Shown piece after piece: positions 43,690 through 52,795 of a DNA stretch of 57,379 nt (positions within the stretch are counted from its first letter, which is position 1; each line of letters opens with the position of its first letter). Source of the DNA: JAGVWJ01 sp964588555 (GTDB lineage: Archaea > Micrarchaeota > Micrarchaeia > Anstonellales > Bilamarchaeaceae). The stretch spans positions 1 through 57,379 of the forward strand of contig CAZPPT010000008.1 in NCBI GenBank assembly GCA_964588555.1. The letters are read 5' to 3'. A program made the translations under genes and the position numbers. Under the pieces are notes generated by a model, which worked only from the letters and a program-made list of their open reading frames with translations, made no database searches and had not been told where the DNA came from.

Positions 43690-46584
43690 ATGCCAGTACG
43701 CTTAGAGATATCCCTAAAAAATACCGTGCGGGATGTTGTCGGTGAACAGCTTAAGGAGGAGATACAACGCGAGCTTAAGCTGACATTAAAGGCGTGTCAT
43801 TTTATCGAATGTTACAACATAGATGCGGAATTAGGCGCACAAGAATGCGAAGCTATTGGGAACGCATTTACGGATAAGGTCATCCAAACGTATTCATATA
43901 CCCACGACACATTTGAAGGCCGCTGGCGCATCGAGGTGGGGCTCCTTCCTGGCGTCACGGACAATGTCGGAAAAACGGCGCGTAGTGCGATCCGGGATGC
44001 GTGCGGCACTGAGGTGCCCGTTTACTATTCACGAATGTACGCCCTTGAGGGGAACCTTGACGTAGAAACATGTAAAAAAATAGGGTCACTTCTTCACAAC
44101 AGGCTCATTGAAAGATGCATGGTATTTGAACCCTCTAAGAAGACAGAGGCATATGTGCCACGAGTAGTGATTGAACACGAACCGCGTGTCGAAAAGATAA
44201 GCCTCCATATGAACAGGGCAAAGCTTGAGCTTCTTGCAAAGGACCGCCTGCTTGCCTTAAGCATTGACGAAATGACCGCAATTAAAGAGTACCTTAAGAA
44301 TGAACGTGTCGTAAGGCAGCGAAAGGAGGTCGGGCTTGACAACAAGGTTACTGATGTTGAGCTTGAAGCAATCGCACAGACATGGAGCGAACATTGCAAG
44401 CACAAGATATTCAACGCACGGATAACGTACTATCATGAAGGCGAACCGCATGCGATCAACTCGCTTTTTAAAACATTCATTGTCGGCGCGACCGAATCGA
44501 TCAACAAGCCGTACATAGTAAGCATTTTCAAGGACAATGGCGGGGTAATCAAATTTAACCATGAATATGACGTCGCTGCAAAGGTTGAGACGCACAATGC
44601 ACCTTCGGCCCTTGACCCATATGGCGGTGCGCTCACTGGCGTACTTGGGGTCCAGCGAGACATCATGGGCACTGGCATTGGGGCAGAACCAATCGCAAAT
44701 ATGGATGTATTATGTTTTGGCGAGTTGGATGATGATGCCGTACCAAAGGGGGTACTTCATCCAAAAAAAATTTACGCCGGGGTCATAAAAGGCATAGAGC
44801 ACGGCGGAAACAAGATGGGCATCCCGACAGTAAACGGCAGTATCACATTTGAAAAGGAATTTGTGGCACGGCCGCTTGTATTCTGCGGTACCATCGGCCT
44901 CCTCCCAAGCACCATAGAAGGAAGAAAAAGCTCCGAAAAGCGGATAGAGCCAGGGCACCTTGCAGTCATGGTCGGCGGCCGGATCGGTAAGGATGGCATC
45001 CATGGCGCCACATTTAGCTCTCAGCAGCTCAATGAAGGGGTGCCGCAGAGCGTTGTGCAGATTGGCGACCCGATCACGCAGAAAAAAATGTTCGACTTCA
45101 TACTCGAAGTGCGCGACCGGCTTCTTTTTGACGCAATAACTGATAACGGTGCAGGGGGCATTTCATCAAGCATCGGCGAGCTCGCACAGTTTAGTGGCGG
45201 GTGCAAGATATACCTTGACGCGTGCCCGCTTAAATATTCGGGCCTTGACCCATGGGAGATACTTGTAAGTGAGTCGCAGGAACGGATGACACTTGCAACA
45301 AAACCGGAAAACATCGAGAAACTAAAGGAAATTGCAGGAAAGCATGATGTGGAACTATCCGTGGTCGGGGAATTTACGGGCACGGGAAAATTCCATGTGC
45401 TATTCAGGGACGTCACTGTCGCATACCTTGACATGAAATTCCTCCATGAAGGTTTGCCGCAGATGAAGCTAAAGGCGGTATGGGAGAAAAAGATATTCCC
45501 CGAACCAAGCATCAGGGAGACAAACCTTACGATGATCCTCCGGCAGCTCCTCAGGACGCCAAACATCGCAAGTAAGGAACCCGTTGTACGGCTTTATGAC
45601 CATGAAGTAAAGGCGATGACCGTGGTAAAACCGTTCATGCGCGGCCCTACTGACGCGGCAGTGATACGGCCTGTTGAGGCAAGCGCCGAAGGGCTCGTAC
45701 TTGCGCACGGGATCTGCCCGCGGGTCATACAGGACACATACGATATGGCGGCACTCGCATTTGACGAAGCAGTACGAAACGCGATCTCGGCGGGTGCAAA
45801 ATTTGGGTACCTTGCCGCACTTGATAATTTCTCATGGCCTGATCCCCTTCCAAGCCACACGAACCCGGATGGGGAATACAAGCTTGCGCAGCTTGTGCGG
45901 GCGTGCATATCGCTTTATGATTATGCGACCGCATACGGCATTCCGTTTATATCGGGAAAGGACTCGATGAAAAATGACTATGTCATTGGGGACGTACGGT
46001 ATTCGATACTGCCAACCGTGCTCATTACCGTGCTTGGCAAAATCGATGACATCAGAAAAGCAGTCACGCCGGAGTTCAAGAATCCGGGCGATTATATCTA
46101 TATCCTTGGCAAGACCCGTGACGAACTTGGCGCAAGCGAGTACTACAAACTGTTCGACGGCGTGGGGAACACCCAGCCGCGTGTACGCGAAGAGGAGAAC
46201 ATCCCGCTCTACCGTGCGCTTTCGCATGCCATGGAGGAACGGCTTGTTGCAAGCTGCCACGACATAAGTGACGGCGGGCTTGCAGTGGCACTTGCGGAAT
46301 GCGCGTTTTCTTCCGGGTTTGGCGGCGACGTCGAACTGGGGAACGTGCCTCGCGAAACCGAAAAGGAGGATGCGCTTTTATTCTCAGAAAATCCAGGGCG
46401 TTTCATTGTCACGGTCAAGCCGGAAAACGCTGAGGCATTTGAAACGATGCTTGCAGGCACGATATTTGGCCGGGTGGGGCGGGTGCGCGGGGATAAACGC
46501 CTCATCATCCGAAAGGAAGAAGCGATGATTATAAACGAGGGTATCCTTGAGCTTAGGCAAGAATGGGCCAAAGAGTTACCGTAA
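43690..46584 (+). CDS. purL: Phosphoribosylformylglycinamidine synthase with fused PurS-like N-terminus
   Basis: 964 residues from the ATG at 43690; a GTG three codons earlier is possible. Fourth step of purine synthesis (FGAR to FGAM with ATP and ammonia). The first 165 residues contain two PurS-like alpha-beta units (RLEISLKNTV to YNIDAELG and WRIEVGLLPGVTDNVGKTA to YALEGNLD). The PurL core begins TDVELEAIAQTWSEHCKHKIF, then KVETHNAPSALDPYGGALTG, GGRIGKDGIHGATFSS, DNGAGGISSSIGELA and GKDSMKND. The glutaminase PurQ is not nearby and must be elsewhere. Two-gene unit with csaA. Confidence 0.93.
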   Translation: MPVRLEISLKNTVRDVVGEQLKEEIQRELKLTLKACHFIECYNIDAELGAQECEAIGNAFTDKVIQTYSYTHDTFEGRWRIEVGLLPGVTDNVGKTARSAIRDACGTEVPVYYSRMYALEGNLDVETCKKIGSLLHNRLIERCMVFEPSKKTEAYVPRVVIEHEPRVEKISLHMNRAKLELLAKDRLLALSIDEMTAIKEYLKNERVVRQRKEVGLDNKVTDVELEAIAQTWSEHCKHKIFNARITYYHEGEPHAINSLFKTFIVGATESINKPYIVSIFKDNGGVIKFNHEYDVAAKVETHNAPSALDPYGGALTGVLGVQRDIMGTGIGAEPIANMDVLCFGELDDDAVPKGVLHPKKIYAGVIKGIEHGGNKMGIPTVNGSITFEKEFVARPLVFCGTIGLLPSTIEGRKSSEKRIEPGHLAVMVGGRIGKDGIHGATFSSQQLNEGVPQSVVQIGDPITQKKMFDFILEVRDRLLFDAITDNGAGGISSSIGELAQFSGGCKIYLDACPLKYSGLDPWEILVSESQERMTLATKPENIEKLKEIAGKHDVELSVVGEFTGTGKFHVLFRDVTVAYLDMKFLHEGLPQMKLKAVWEKKIFPEPSIRETNLTMILRQLLRTPNIASKEPVVRLYDHEVKAMTVVKPFMRGPTDAAVIRPVEASAEGLVLAHGICPRVIQDTYDMAALAFDEAVRNAISAGAKFGYLAALDNFSWPDPLPSHTNPDGEYKLAQLVRACISLYDYATAYGIPFISGKDSMKNDYVIGDVRYSILPTVLITVLGKIDDIRKAVTPEFKNPGDYIYILGKTRDELGASEYYKLFDGVGNTQPRVREEENIPLYRALSHAMEERLVASCHDISDGGLAVALAECAFSSGFGGDVELGNVPRETEKEDALLFSENPGRFIVTVKPENAEAFETMLAGTIFGRVGRVRGDKRLIIRKEEAMIINEGILELRQEWAKELP

Positions 46585-46599
46585 AAATAAGCGATAAGT

Positions 46600-46932
46600 A
46601 TGGTCGTTTCATGGGATGACTTTCTAAAGGTGGACATGCGTGTCGGCAAAATTACCAAGGTTGAGGATTTCCCTCAAGCGAAAAAGCCAGCATATAGGTT
46701 GACAATTGATTTTGGGCCGGAAATTGGGGTAAAGAGAAGTAGTGCGCAAATAACGGCACTTTATACAAAGGAACAGTTGCTGGGGCGCCTTGTTGTCTGC
46801 GTCATCAATTTTCCGCCAAAGCAGATTGCGAATTTTGTATCCGAAGTGCTTACGACCGGTTTTGTAACTGAAAAGGGAGTGGTCCTTTTAGAACCGGAAC
46901 AGGATGTCCCGCTTGGGTCGCGGGTTGCTTAA
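46600..46932 (+). CDS. csaA: CsaA-like tRNA-binding domain protein
   Basis: 110 residues, a single OB-fold tRNA-binding domain of the CsaA, Arc1p and MetRS C-terminal type: WDDFLKVDMRVGKITKVEDF, YRLTIDFGPEIGVKRSSAQI, LLGRLVVCVINFPPKQIANF and the end VVLLEPEQDVPLGSRV. CsaA is reported as a dimeric export-related chaperone in bacteria; in archaea its role is unclear. It starts 15 bp after purL, probably on the same transcript. Confidence 0.88.
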   Translation: MVVSWDDFLKVDMRVGKITKVEDFPQAKKPAYRLTIDFGPEIGVKRSSAQITALYTKEQLLGRLVVCVINFPPKQIANFVSEVLTTGFVTEKGVVLLEPEQDVPLGSRVA

Positions 46933-46955
46933 AAATAAAAGAAAAAATAAAAAAA

Positions 46956-47264
46956 TTACTTAGCCCACTGATCCGCGTAGCTGCCGACTAAAGGAAGCAT
47001 ATAGCGCTCCCCCTGCCATGCCTTCCACATAAGGAACAGCCAAATAAGAATCCCGAGTGGGCCGATGATAAGGCCGCCAAAACCCAAGGTAACAACTGAG
47101 ACAATGACCGCAACTACAAAATATGCAATGTTAAAAAGAATGCTTTGAACTGCATGGAATTTGACATATGGATCGTCTTTCTTGATAAGGTATACAAGAA
47201 TACCTCCGATTATCCCAAAGAAATAGGCGACAACTGCCCATAGCTTATTTTTTTCTTCAGCCAT
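46956..47264 (-). CDS. DUF4870-type small membrane protein
   Basis: 102 residues from the ATG at 47264, chosen for the AGGTGATC site before it. Three hydrophobic segments and the pattern IKKDDPYVKFHAVQSILFNI, typical of the DUF4870/Tic20-like family (charged loop followed by FHAxQS). The end WKAWQGERYMLPLVGSYAD is also usual. The function of the family is unknown. Confidence 0.82.
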   Translation of the reverse strand: MAEEKNKLWAVVAYFFGIIGGILVYLIKKDDPYVKFHAVQSILFNIAYFVVAVIVSVVTLGFGGLIIGPLGILIWLFLMWKAWQGERYMLPLVGSYADQWAK

Positions 47265-47370
47265 TATGATCACCTTGCTAAGCAAACGGCAAATAAGTTT
47301 ATAAATATTGTGAAGGAACTCGACAATGAACGTAGAACACCATTTAAATTAAACGATATAAGTGATTCTT

Positions 47371-49071
47371 ATGATTAAAGGGATAAATGAGGAATTAGCG
47401 GATGCGGTCGCACGCGCCGCAGGGATTACGCCCCACGAAGCACATACCACGATTGAACTTGCAAAGCAGGGTTTTGGGGATTTTGCAAGCAAGATTGCGT
47501 TTAGCCTCGCCGCAAAGGAAAAGAAAAATCCAGTTCAGATTGCAAGCGAAATTGCGCAAAAGATTAAAAAAAGTGATTATATCGAAAAGATCGAGACGCG
47601 CGGACCATATATTAATTTTTATTTAAGCGACGCGTTTTATGCGGATGCGCTCAAAGAAATACTGAAAGAAAAGAAGAAGTTTGGCATTGGGAAAAAAACA
47701 AAGAAAAAGGTAATGGTCGAATTTTTCCATGCCAATACGCACAAGGGCGTACACATTGGCCACATTAGAACTGGCTCCCTTGGTGAAGCGCTTTCGAGAA
47801 TTAAGGAATTTTCCGGAGACACGGTAATACGGGCCAATTTCCAAGGGGACATAGGGCCCCATGTTGCAAAGTGTCTTTGGGGGTTTATCCATTTATATAA
47901 TAAAAATGCCCCTACGGAAAAGAGGGGTGTGTGGCTTGGAAAGGTCTATGCAGAGGCTTCAAATAAGGTAAAGGACAACGAAACACTTGAAAATGAGGTA
48001 AAGGAGATAAACCGAAAGCTCTACGCAGGGGATAAAGAAATTACGAAACTCTGGAAGGAAACGCGGCAATGGTGCCTTGATGACTTCGAAAAATTTTACA
48101 AGGAATTTGGGCTCTCATTTGATGAATTGTATTTTGAGAGCGAAACTGAAAAAGTAGGGACAAAGGTTGTGCATGAACTCCTTGCAAAAGGGATTGTAAA
48201 GAGGGACGACGGCGCAATTGTAATTGACCTAAAGGAAGACGGATTAGGCATTTTTGTTCTTATCACAAAAGAAGGATATCCGCTTTACTCAACAAAGGAC
48301 ATTGGACTTGCAAAACTTAAATTCGACAAATATGATCTTGACCAAAGCATACATGTTGTCGGGAAGGAACAGGAGCACCATTTCAAGCAGCTTTTCAAGA
48401 CGTTTGAAAGAATAGGCTTTGAACGTGCCGCGCGCGTCTCGTACCACCTGATCTACGAACTGGTTATGCTCCCTGAAGGAAAAATGTCATCCCGTACCGG
48501 CACCATGATATTATATGAGGATTTGCGTGATAAATTACTTGCAATTACAGAAGGGGAGGTTAAGAAGCGCCATGCGGATATGAATGAAACGGAAGCCCGG
48601 GATATTGCAAAGAAGATAGCGCTCGCAGCAATCAAGTACTCGATGCTTTCACGCGAAAACAATAGAGTAATTACCTTTGACTGGGAACAAGCGTTGAGCC
48701 TTGAAGGCGAAACCGGCCCCTATTTACAATACGCATATGTCCGTACGCGCGGAATCCTAGACAAGACAAATGAAAAGGGAAGACCGGATAAGGCGTATCG
48801 GTTTAATGACGAAGAACGCGCGCTCATTAGACAGCTTTGCGAGTTTCCGCTCATTGTTGAGAAGAGCGCCCATGACCTTGCGCCGCACCATGTTGCGAAT
48901 TATCTCACTGACCTTGCAGCTACGTTTAACAAATTCTATGCAGTTTCCCCGGTGCTTAACGCGGAAAAGAAAGAGGAGCGCGCAACTCGTTTGGCAGTTG
49001 TGGAGGCAACCGGAATACTATTACAGCTTGGCCTTGAATTGCTTGGAATTGAATGCCCTGAGAAGATGTGA
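47371..49071 (+). CDS. argS: Arginyl-tRNA synthetase
   Basis: 566 residues from the ATG at 47371, about 25 bp after a TTTAAATT box (leaderless); a start nine bases upstream is possible. Class I synthetase: HIGH motif in FHANTHKGVHIGHIRTGS near residue 130, the KMSKS-equivalent in PEGKMSSRTGTM near residue 370, and the C-terminal DALR anticodon-binding domain (EKSAHDLAPHHVANYLTDLA). The SANPTGP motif is changed to HANTHKG, as in other archaeal and divergent ArgRS. Full length. Confidence 0.96.
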   Translation: MIKGINEELADAVARAAGITPHEAHTTIELAKQGFGDFASKIAFSLAAKEKKNPVQIASEIAQKIKKSDYIEKIETRGPYINFYLSDAFYADALKEILKEKKKFGIGKKTKKKVMVEFFHANTHKGVHIGHIRTGSLGEALSRIKEFSGDTVIRANFQGDIGPHVAKCLWGFIHLYNKNAPTEKRGVWLGKVYAEASNKVKDNETLENEVKEINRKLYAGDKEITKLWKETRQWCLDDFEKFYKEFGLSFDELYFESETEKVGTKVVHELLAKGIVKRDDGAIVIDLKEDGLGIFVLITKEGYPLYSTKDIGLAKLKFDKYDLDQSIHVVGKEQEHHFKQLFKTFERIGFERAARVSYHLIYELVMLPEGKMSSRTGTMILYEDLRDKLLAITEGEVKKRHADMNETEARDIAKKIALAAIKYSMLSRENNRVITFDWEQALSLEGETGPYLQYAYVRTRGILDKTNEKGRPDKAYRFNDEERALIRQLCEFPLIVEKSAHDLAPHHVANYLTDLAATFNKFYAVSPVLNAEKKEERATRLAVVEATGILLQLGLELLGIECPEKM

Positions 49072-49077
49072 ATTGTT

Positions 49078-49172
49078 CGTTCTAGTGAACGTTTAATTAA
49101 GTTTTTGTTCATTTAAATGAATGAATATGGTAAAAATAGAAAAAATGGCTTAAATAAGGTAATTAAATTACC
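49078..49172. repeat. Three successive palindromes after argS
   Basis: CGTTC-TAGT-GAACG at 49078-49091, TTCATTTAAATGAA at 49108-49121 and GGTAATT-A-AATTACC at 49158-49172 lie in the 134-bp spacer between convergent argS and rio1. T runs follow in both directions. They are best read as two-way termination signals. The even spacing is notable but may be chance in AT-rich DNA. Confidence 0.45.
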
Positions 49173-49205
49173 ATTTTATTTATTTTTGGCGCATTTGTAG
49201 AAATG

Positions 49206-49946
49206 CTATTTGCGTATCCACGTAAGCGTCTTTTCTAAATCACGTTTGTATCCAAACTTTGCAAAATAAGTAAGAAGATTGCGTACATCCCGTTCCAAAA
49301 ACTTTTCGGCATTTAAGTGCCGCGTAACGACCCCCTGCCCAAAATCAATAAGGTAAGGCTTACTATTTAGCAGTATATTATACTCACTTATGTCTGCATG
49401 CACAAGGCCCGCCTTGTACATCCGTTTAACATCATCCAAAAGGCTTTGTAGGTCATCCTCGCTTTTAGGCCCAACAAGGTTAAGCGTAGAATACGGGACG
49501 CCTTCTTCCCCAAGAAAGCCCATAACGAGGATATTCTGATACTGGTAGAACGGCTTAGGCGCATGCACCTGCGCTTCTTCACAAATTTGTAAGTTCTTGA
49601 ACTCCTTTCGGGCGAATGCAATGATTATCTCCCGGTCGGTATTTTTTATTTTTCCAAAGCGTGGGTCGCCTTCTAGGTATTCCGCCCGCCTGAAAAACGG
49701 AGTAGTTTCTATCTTATATATCTTTATTGCTACATACGTACCTGCATCAGTTGTGCCCCGAAATACATTTGCTTCTTTTCCAGTAGAAAGCGGATAGTCA
49801 ACAGATTTGATAATGCCTTTTTTTATGAGCTTTGCAAGTGCAAGAAGTGATGTTTTGTCAAACACCTCGCTTTCGACCTTCTTTTGTTCTTTTAATACGT
49901 AGTCCTCACGCAATGGCTTTTTTCGCTTGGATGGTGATTTTGACAT
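49206..49946 (-). CDS. rio1: RIO1-family serine/threonine protein kinase
   Basis: 246 residues from the ATG at 49946, 25 bp from a TTTATATC box. Atypical kinase acting in small-subunit ribosome maturation. The P-loop is STGKEANVF, the ATP-anchoring Lys is in VAIKIYKI, the catalytic loop is LVHADISEYNILLN and the metal-binding Asp is in LIDFGQGV. RIO1 flexible-loop residues FFRRAEYLEGDPRF are present. Intact and typical. Confidence 0.96.
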   Translation of the reverse strand: MSKSPSKRKKPLREDYVLKEQKKVESEVFDKTSLLALAKLIKKGIIKSVDYPLSTGKEANVFRGTTDAGTYVAIKIYKIETTPFFRRAEYLEGDPRFGKIKNTDREIIIAFARKEFKNLQICEEAQVHAPKPFYQYQNILVMGFLGEEGVPYSTLNLVGPKSEDDLQSLLDDVKRMYKAGLVHADISEYNILLNSKPYLIDFGQGVVTRHLNAEKFLERDVRNLLTYFAKFGYKRDLEKTLTWIRK

Positions 49947-50018
49947 ACACAAGAATTAGGAGCTAAGATATAAAGTACTATCATATGGGGATAACAATGT
50001 TGTTATTCTGGTGTGAAG

Positions 50019-50239
50019 TTAGCACTTCCACATGCCTTTCGAAATACGCCAGTTTTCATTTATTCCCCCATACACTGATTTGAAGAGTTTCGCTGTTTTT
50101 CTGACCACATTTTATTCGGCGTTTGCTTAATCCATTTGACATATTTGTCTATAAATGCAAGTCGTGAAGCCCTATTCTCTTCTTTGAATTTCTTAAGTTC
50201 TTTCTTGCTAATAGGTGAAAATCTTGTGAAAATCCCTCA
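50019..50239 (-). pseudogene. Frameshifted remnant of a small unknown gene
   Basis: On the minus strand an open frame without a start codon reads SPISKKELKKFKEENRASRL, continues with AFIDKYVKWIKQTPNKMWSEKQR, and then the sensible reading moves to another frame (LFKSVYGGINENWRISKGMW, then stop at 50019). The shift falls near 50088-50095. Composition is clearly protein-like. It starts right after the aIF1A stop codon, so its own start has been lost. Length and character resemble small accessory proteins of toxin-antitoxin type, but I cannot name it. Confidence 0.55.
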
Positions 50240-50240
50240 A

Positions 50241-50540
50241 TTAGATTAAACCCCGTTCCTTAAGCATTCTTGCCTGTAACGGCTTATATCTCCAGACAAT
50301 GTCGCCTTTTGTGTCGCCTTCAATCACCCACGGCTTGATAAGCACGATGTCGCCATCCTTTACATAAATGGTATTTTTCATCCGTCCGGGAATCCGGCAC
50401 AGCCGTTCTTTTCCATCCTTGCAGGAAACGCGCATCCGTGAGCCGCCCATAATACCTATGACCATACCGAAAATTTCCCCTTCACGGGGTAACCGTAACC
50501 GATATTGCTGCTCTTCCTGTGTCCTGTTTTCTACCAACAT
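50241..50540 (-). CDS. eif1A: Translation initiation factor 1A (aIF1A)
   Basis: 99 residues, OB-fold with the S1/IF1 pattern: REGEIFGMVIGIMGGSRMRV, GKERLCRIPGRMKN and IYVKDGDIVLIKPWVIEGDTKGDIVWRY. Binds the A site of the small subunit during initiation. AAGGTGAT directly abuts the ATG, an unusually short spacing. The leader between it and the aIF2 beta gene upstream is strongly structured (separate entry). Confidence 0.96.
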   Translation of the reverse strand: MLVENRTQEEQQYRLRLPREGEIFGMVIGIMGGSRMRVSCKDGKERLCRIPGRMKNTIYVKDGDIVLIKPWVIEGDTKGDIVWRYKPLQARMLKERGLI

Positions 50541-50558
50541 ATCACCTTATGATTTTCT

Positions 50559-50650
50559 AACGGATTTACCGTTCTCGCATCACCGTCGGCCGTTCTTCCA
50601 CATACACGGGGGAAGCGGACTCATGACCTACACGAACCCGCTTCGGCCGA
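50559..50650 (-). ncRNA. Structured leader or small RNA between aIF2 beta and aIF1A
   Basis: TCGGCCG (50586-50592) pairs with CGGCCGA (50644-50650). Inside are CTTCC/GGAAG (50595-50615) and (A)GCGG/CCGC(T) (50614-50642), a three-way-junction-like layout. A separate hairpin AACGG-ATTTA-CCGTT lies at 50559-50573, next to the aIF1A ribosome site. No protein frame crosses it. Read on the minus strand it would be the aIF1A leader or an intercistronic element of the aIF2 beta/aIF1A transcript. It does not match a riboswitch or ribozyme core I can recognise. Confidence 0.45.
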
Positions 50651-50684
50651 TCAATGCCATTCCTGCCGTCGATTCAGCGAATCT

Positions 50685-51092
50685 TCAGCGTACGGGTGTC
50701 CGTGCACCACATGCCTCGCAAATCATCTGTTTAAGGCCATGTCCTAACTCTTCTATGTGAGTATCAGGACGCTTACATTCCTTACAGATGACAAAACGAT
50801 TGACGAATTCTTCGAGCTTTTTATTTAATGTGTCTCCCATGAGCTTTCTTTGTAAAATTATTCTGTCTGCTTGTACCGTAATTGGCACGGCAAACTCCTT
50901 TGAGAGGAACTTGTTTACCATCTCAGGGTCGCGTCTGATCTTTTCGCAGACAGTTGCAAAGTTTTTCACGATTGTTTTTGTACCTTCTGTAAAGTATTCA
51001 AATTTAGGGATTTCGAATCGTTCGCCTGTGCTCGCTGACTTTTCGGGCAAGTTTGCGTATGCATTTGCTAGAAGCTCTTCATAGGATTTCAT
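50685..51092 (-). CDS. eif2b: Translation initiation factor 2 subunit beta
   Basis: 135 residues. The N-terminal helix, the central alpha-beta domain (IVKNFATVCEKIRRDPEMVNKFLSKEF-type region) and the zinc ribbon with CKECKRPDT and CEACGARTPV are all present. Part of the aIF2 heterotrimer that brings initiator tRNA to the ribosome. TATA-like CTTTATAAAC lies about 25 bp before the ATG, so it is leaderless. Upstream of aIF1A on the same strand. Confidence 0.96.
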   Translation of the reverse strand: MKSYEELLANAYANLPEKSASTGERFEIPKFEYFTEGTKTIVKNFATVCEKIRRDPEMVNKFLSKEFAVPITVQADRIILQRKLMGDTLNKKLEEFVNRFVICKECKRPDTHIEELGHGLKQMICEACGARTPVR

Positions 51093-51139
51093 ATACTATA
51101 ATTTGTAATGAGGGGTTTATAAAGAATGTCGTAATGGTG

Positions 51140-52708
51140 CTAAGAGCTTTGAATTTCCCAAATACGATAAGTTCCAGCAACATCAGCTAATCTAAGACAA
51201 GATGGGATTTCCTTAAGATGACGCTCTATAACAAAATCATATGAGTAGTTCTTAAAAAAATTACAATCGATCGTACCATTTAAAAGGATATTTTGCATTT
51301 GAAACTGTACTGCTTTTTCGGTCAAACCGAGTTCCATACTTGGACTAATAGTTATATTATTTGAAGTATAGACCGTATTAAACATGCATTCCATGGTGTC
51401 ACAGAACACCTGGGCATCGTGAATTTGAATTTTTTCCAGGTTGTTATACGGGATAATAAAACCTATTGAAGAGATAAGGATCAAAATAAGAAATACGTGC
51501 TCTAAAAACCCAAACCGTAATTTGTCAAAACCGATTTTTTTCTCATCAAGTGAGATTGCAAGTAAGGGGACAATGATCTCAAGAAACCTTACTTGGTTAA
51601 ACAGAATAAAAAATAGTATAGGTAATGCATACTTAAAATTTTGGCTCTTGATAAAAAGATAGGCAAACAAAAGGATAATAGGTTCTTTTAAAACAGTTAA
51701 AAGAGATAAGTTTTCTTCTATAGGCAATAGACGGTTTTGGATAATGCTTGAAATAAAGAAGATTATATCTGAAAAGTAGTCCTGGCCCGCGTAACTAAGC
51801 CATACGATAAATAGCATAAATAAACTAAGAAAATATTCTTTTTTAATAAAAGCAAGCGGGGCTATGAAAATAGGAAACAAGTAATAAAACGACCCCATGA
51901 ATATACCAAAAAGAATTGCAGGTAATCCGCTAAGCGTAAGTCCGGTTAGAAAAAGGAACGATTCAAAAACCGTCGGTCGTGCAAGGATAATTCTATGGAT
52001 GACGACGCTAAGGAGCAAAATAAAGATAATGGCACGAAATCGGTCGTCCCAGTTTTTTGTATGTAAGAAAAAACCGATGGAGAAAACAGTAAAACAAAGC
52101 ATCTGAGTTAGCTTAAGCCCTACATCTTGAAAATTTGCATCAAGAAAACCTACAAAGTAATCAAACAAAAGATAGGGGTTGAAGGAAAAATTCCACGAAT
52201 AAGCAAAAAGGTTTGCATACGCATAGCCATATTCGTATGCCTTCACATGCCGCAGGAGGTCGTCCGTAGGATACGAAATGGAAGCAAACAGGACAAAAAA
52301 CGTAAGAAGCCAAACTATAAATGAGAATTGATATCTAATAAGAGTCGGTTGGCTAAATCCGATAAAATGAATGGAAAAAAGACCATAAAAAATATTTTTT
52401 GTAACGACAAGGCGGTTATTATTTAGCTCAAATTGTTTATTAGACGGCAAAATTGCTGCAACATATTTTGATACCTTGCATATTTCCTGCAGTTTTCGCT
52501 CGTCTACTATATCAATAAAAATAGTAAGATCGTTACTATTAGTAGCGATCCTGTGCCCCCTTTTTTGGATCCATTCATGAACCCAAGAACTAGTCAAACC
52601 AACAATAGTAATATTTAACTTTTCCTTTTCTTTTTCAGCATTTTTAACAATTTCGAGAATTGCCAGATCCTTTTCGTGTGTCGAAATGGTTGAAAATAAA
52701 GAAAACAT
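51140..52708 (-). CDS. Multi-pass membrane protein, possible GT-C glycosyltransferase
   Basis: 522 residues. A soluble N-terminal part of about 125 residues precedes roughly ten membrane helices, then a short outside domain with Cys pairs (FCDTMECMF). After the first membrane helix, SYPTDDLLRHVKAYEYGY places an acidic pair in the first outer loop, as in GT-C enzymes that use lipid-linked sugars. Base composition is more AT-rich than in neighbours. TTTATAAAG is about 25 bp before the ATG. Next to two pilin-like genes, transcribed away from them. The enzyme call is tentative. Confidence 0.55.
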   Translation of the reverse strand: MFSLFSTISTHEKDLAILEIVKNAEKEKEKLNITIVGLTSSWVHEWIQKRGHRIATNSNDLTIFIDIVDERKLQEICKVSKYVAAILPSNKQFELNNNRLVVTKNIFYGLFSIHFIGFSQPTLIRYQFSFIVWLLTFFVLFASISYPTDDLLRHVKAYEYGYAYANLFAYSWNFSFNPYLLFDYFVGFLDANFQDVGLKLTQMLCFTVFSIGFFLHTKNWDDRFRAIIFILLLSVVIHRIILARPTVFESFLFLTGLTLSGLPAILFGIFMGSFYYLFPIFIAPLAFIKKEYFLSLFMLFIVWLSYAGQDYFSDIIFFISSIIQNRLLPIEENLSLLTVLKEPIILLFAYLFIKSQNFKYALPILFFILFNQVRFLEIIVPLLAISLDEKKIGFDKLRFGFLEHVFLILILISSIGFIIPYNNLEKIQIHDAQVFCDTMECMFNTVYTSNNITISPSMELGLTEKAVQFQMQNILLNGTIDCNFFKNYSYDFVIERHLKEIPSCLRLADVAGTYRIWEIQSS

Positions 52709-52795
52709 TAATTCATTACAAAAAACAAGCTTTATAAATCTTATTTCTTAAAGAGATATAACATTTGGGTTAGAAATAATAAAAGGTGAAAAAAC

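Noticed and set aside
49072..49205. Three palindromes after argS as a CRISPR-like array
   Set aside because: The three palindromes differ in sequence, so there is no repeat unit. They fit terminators in a convergent spacer better.
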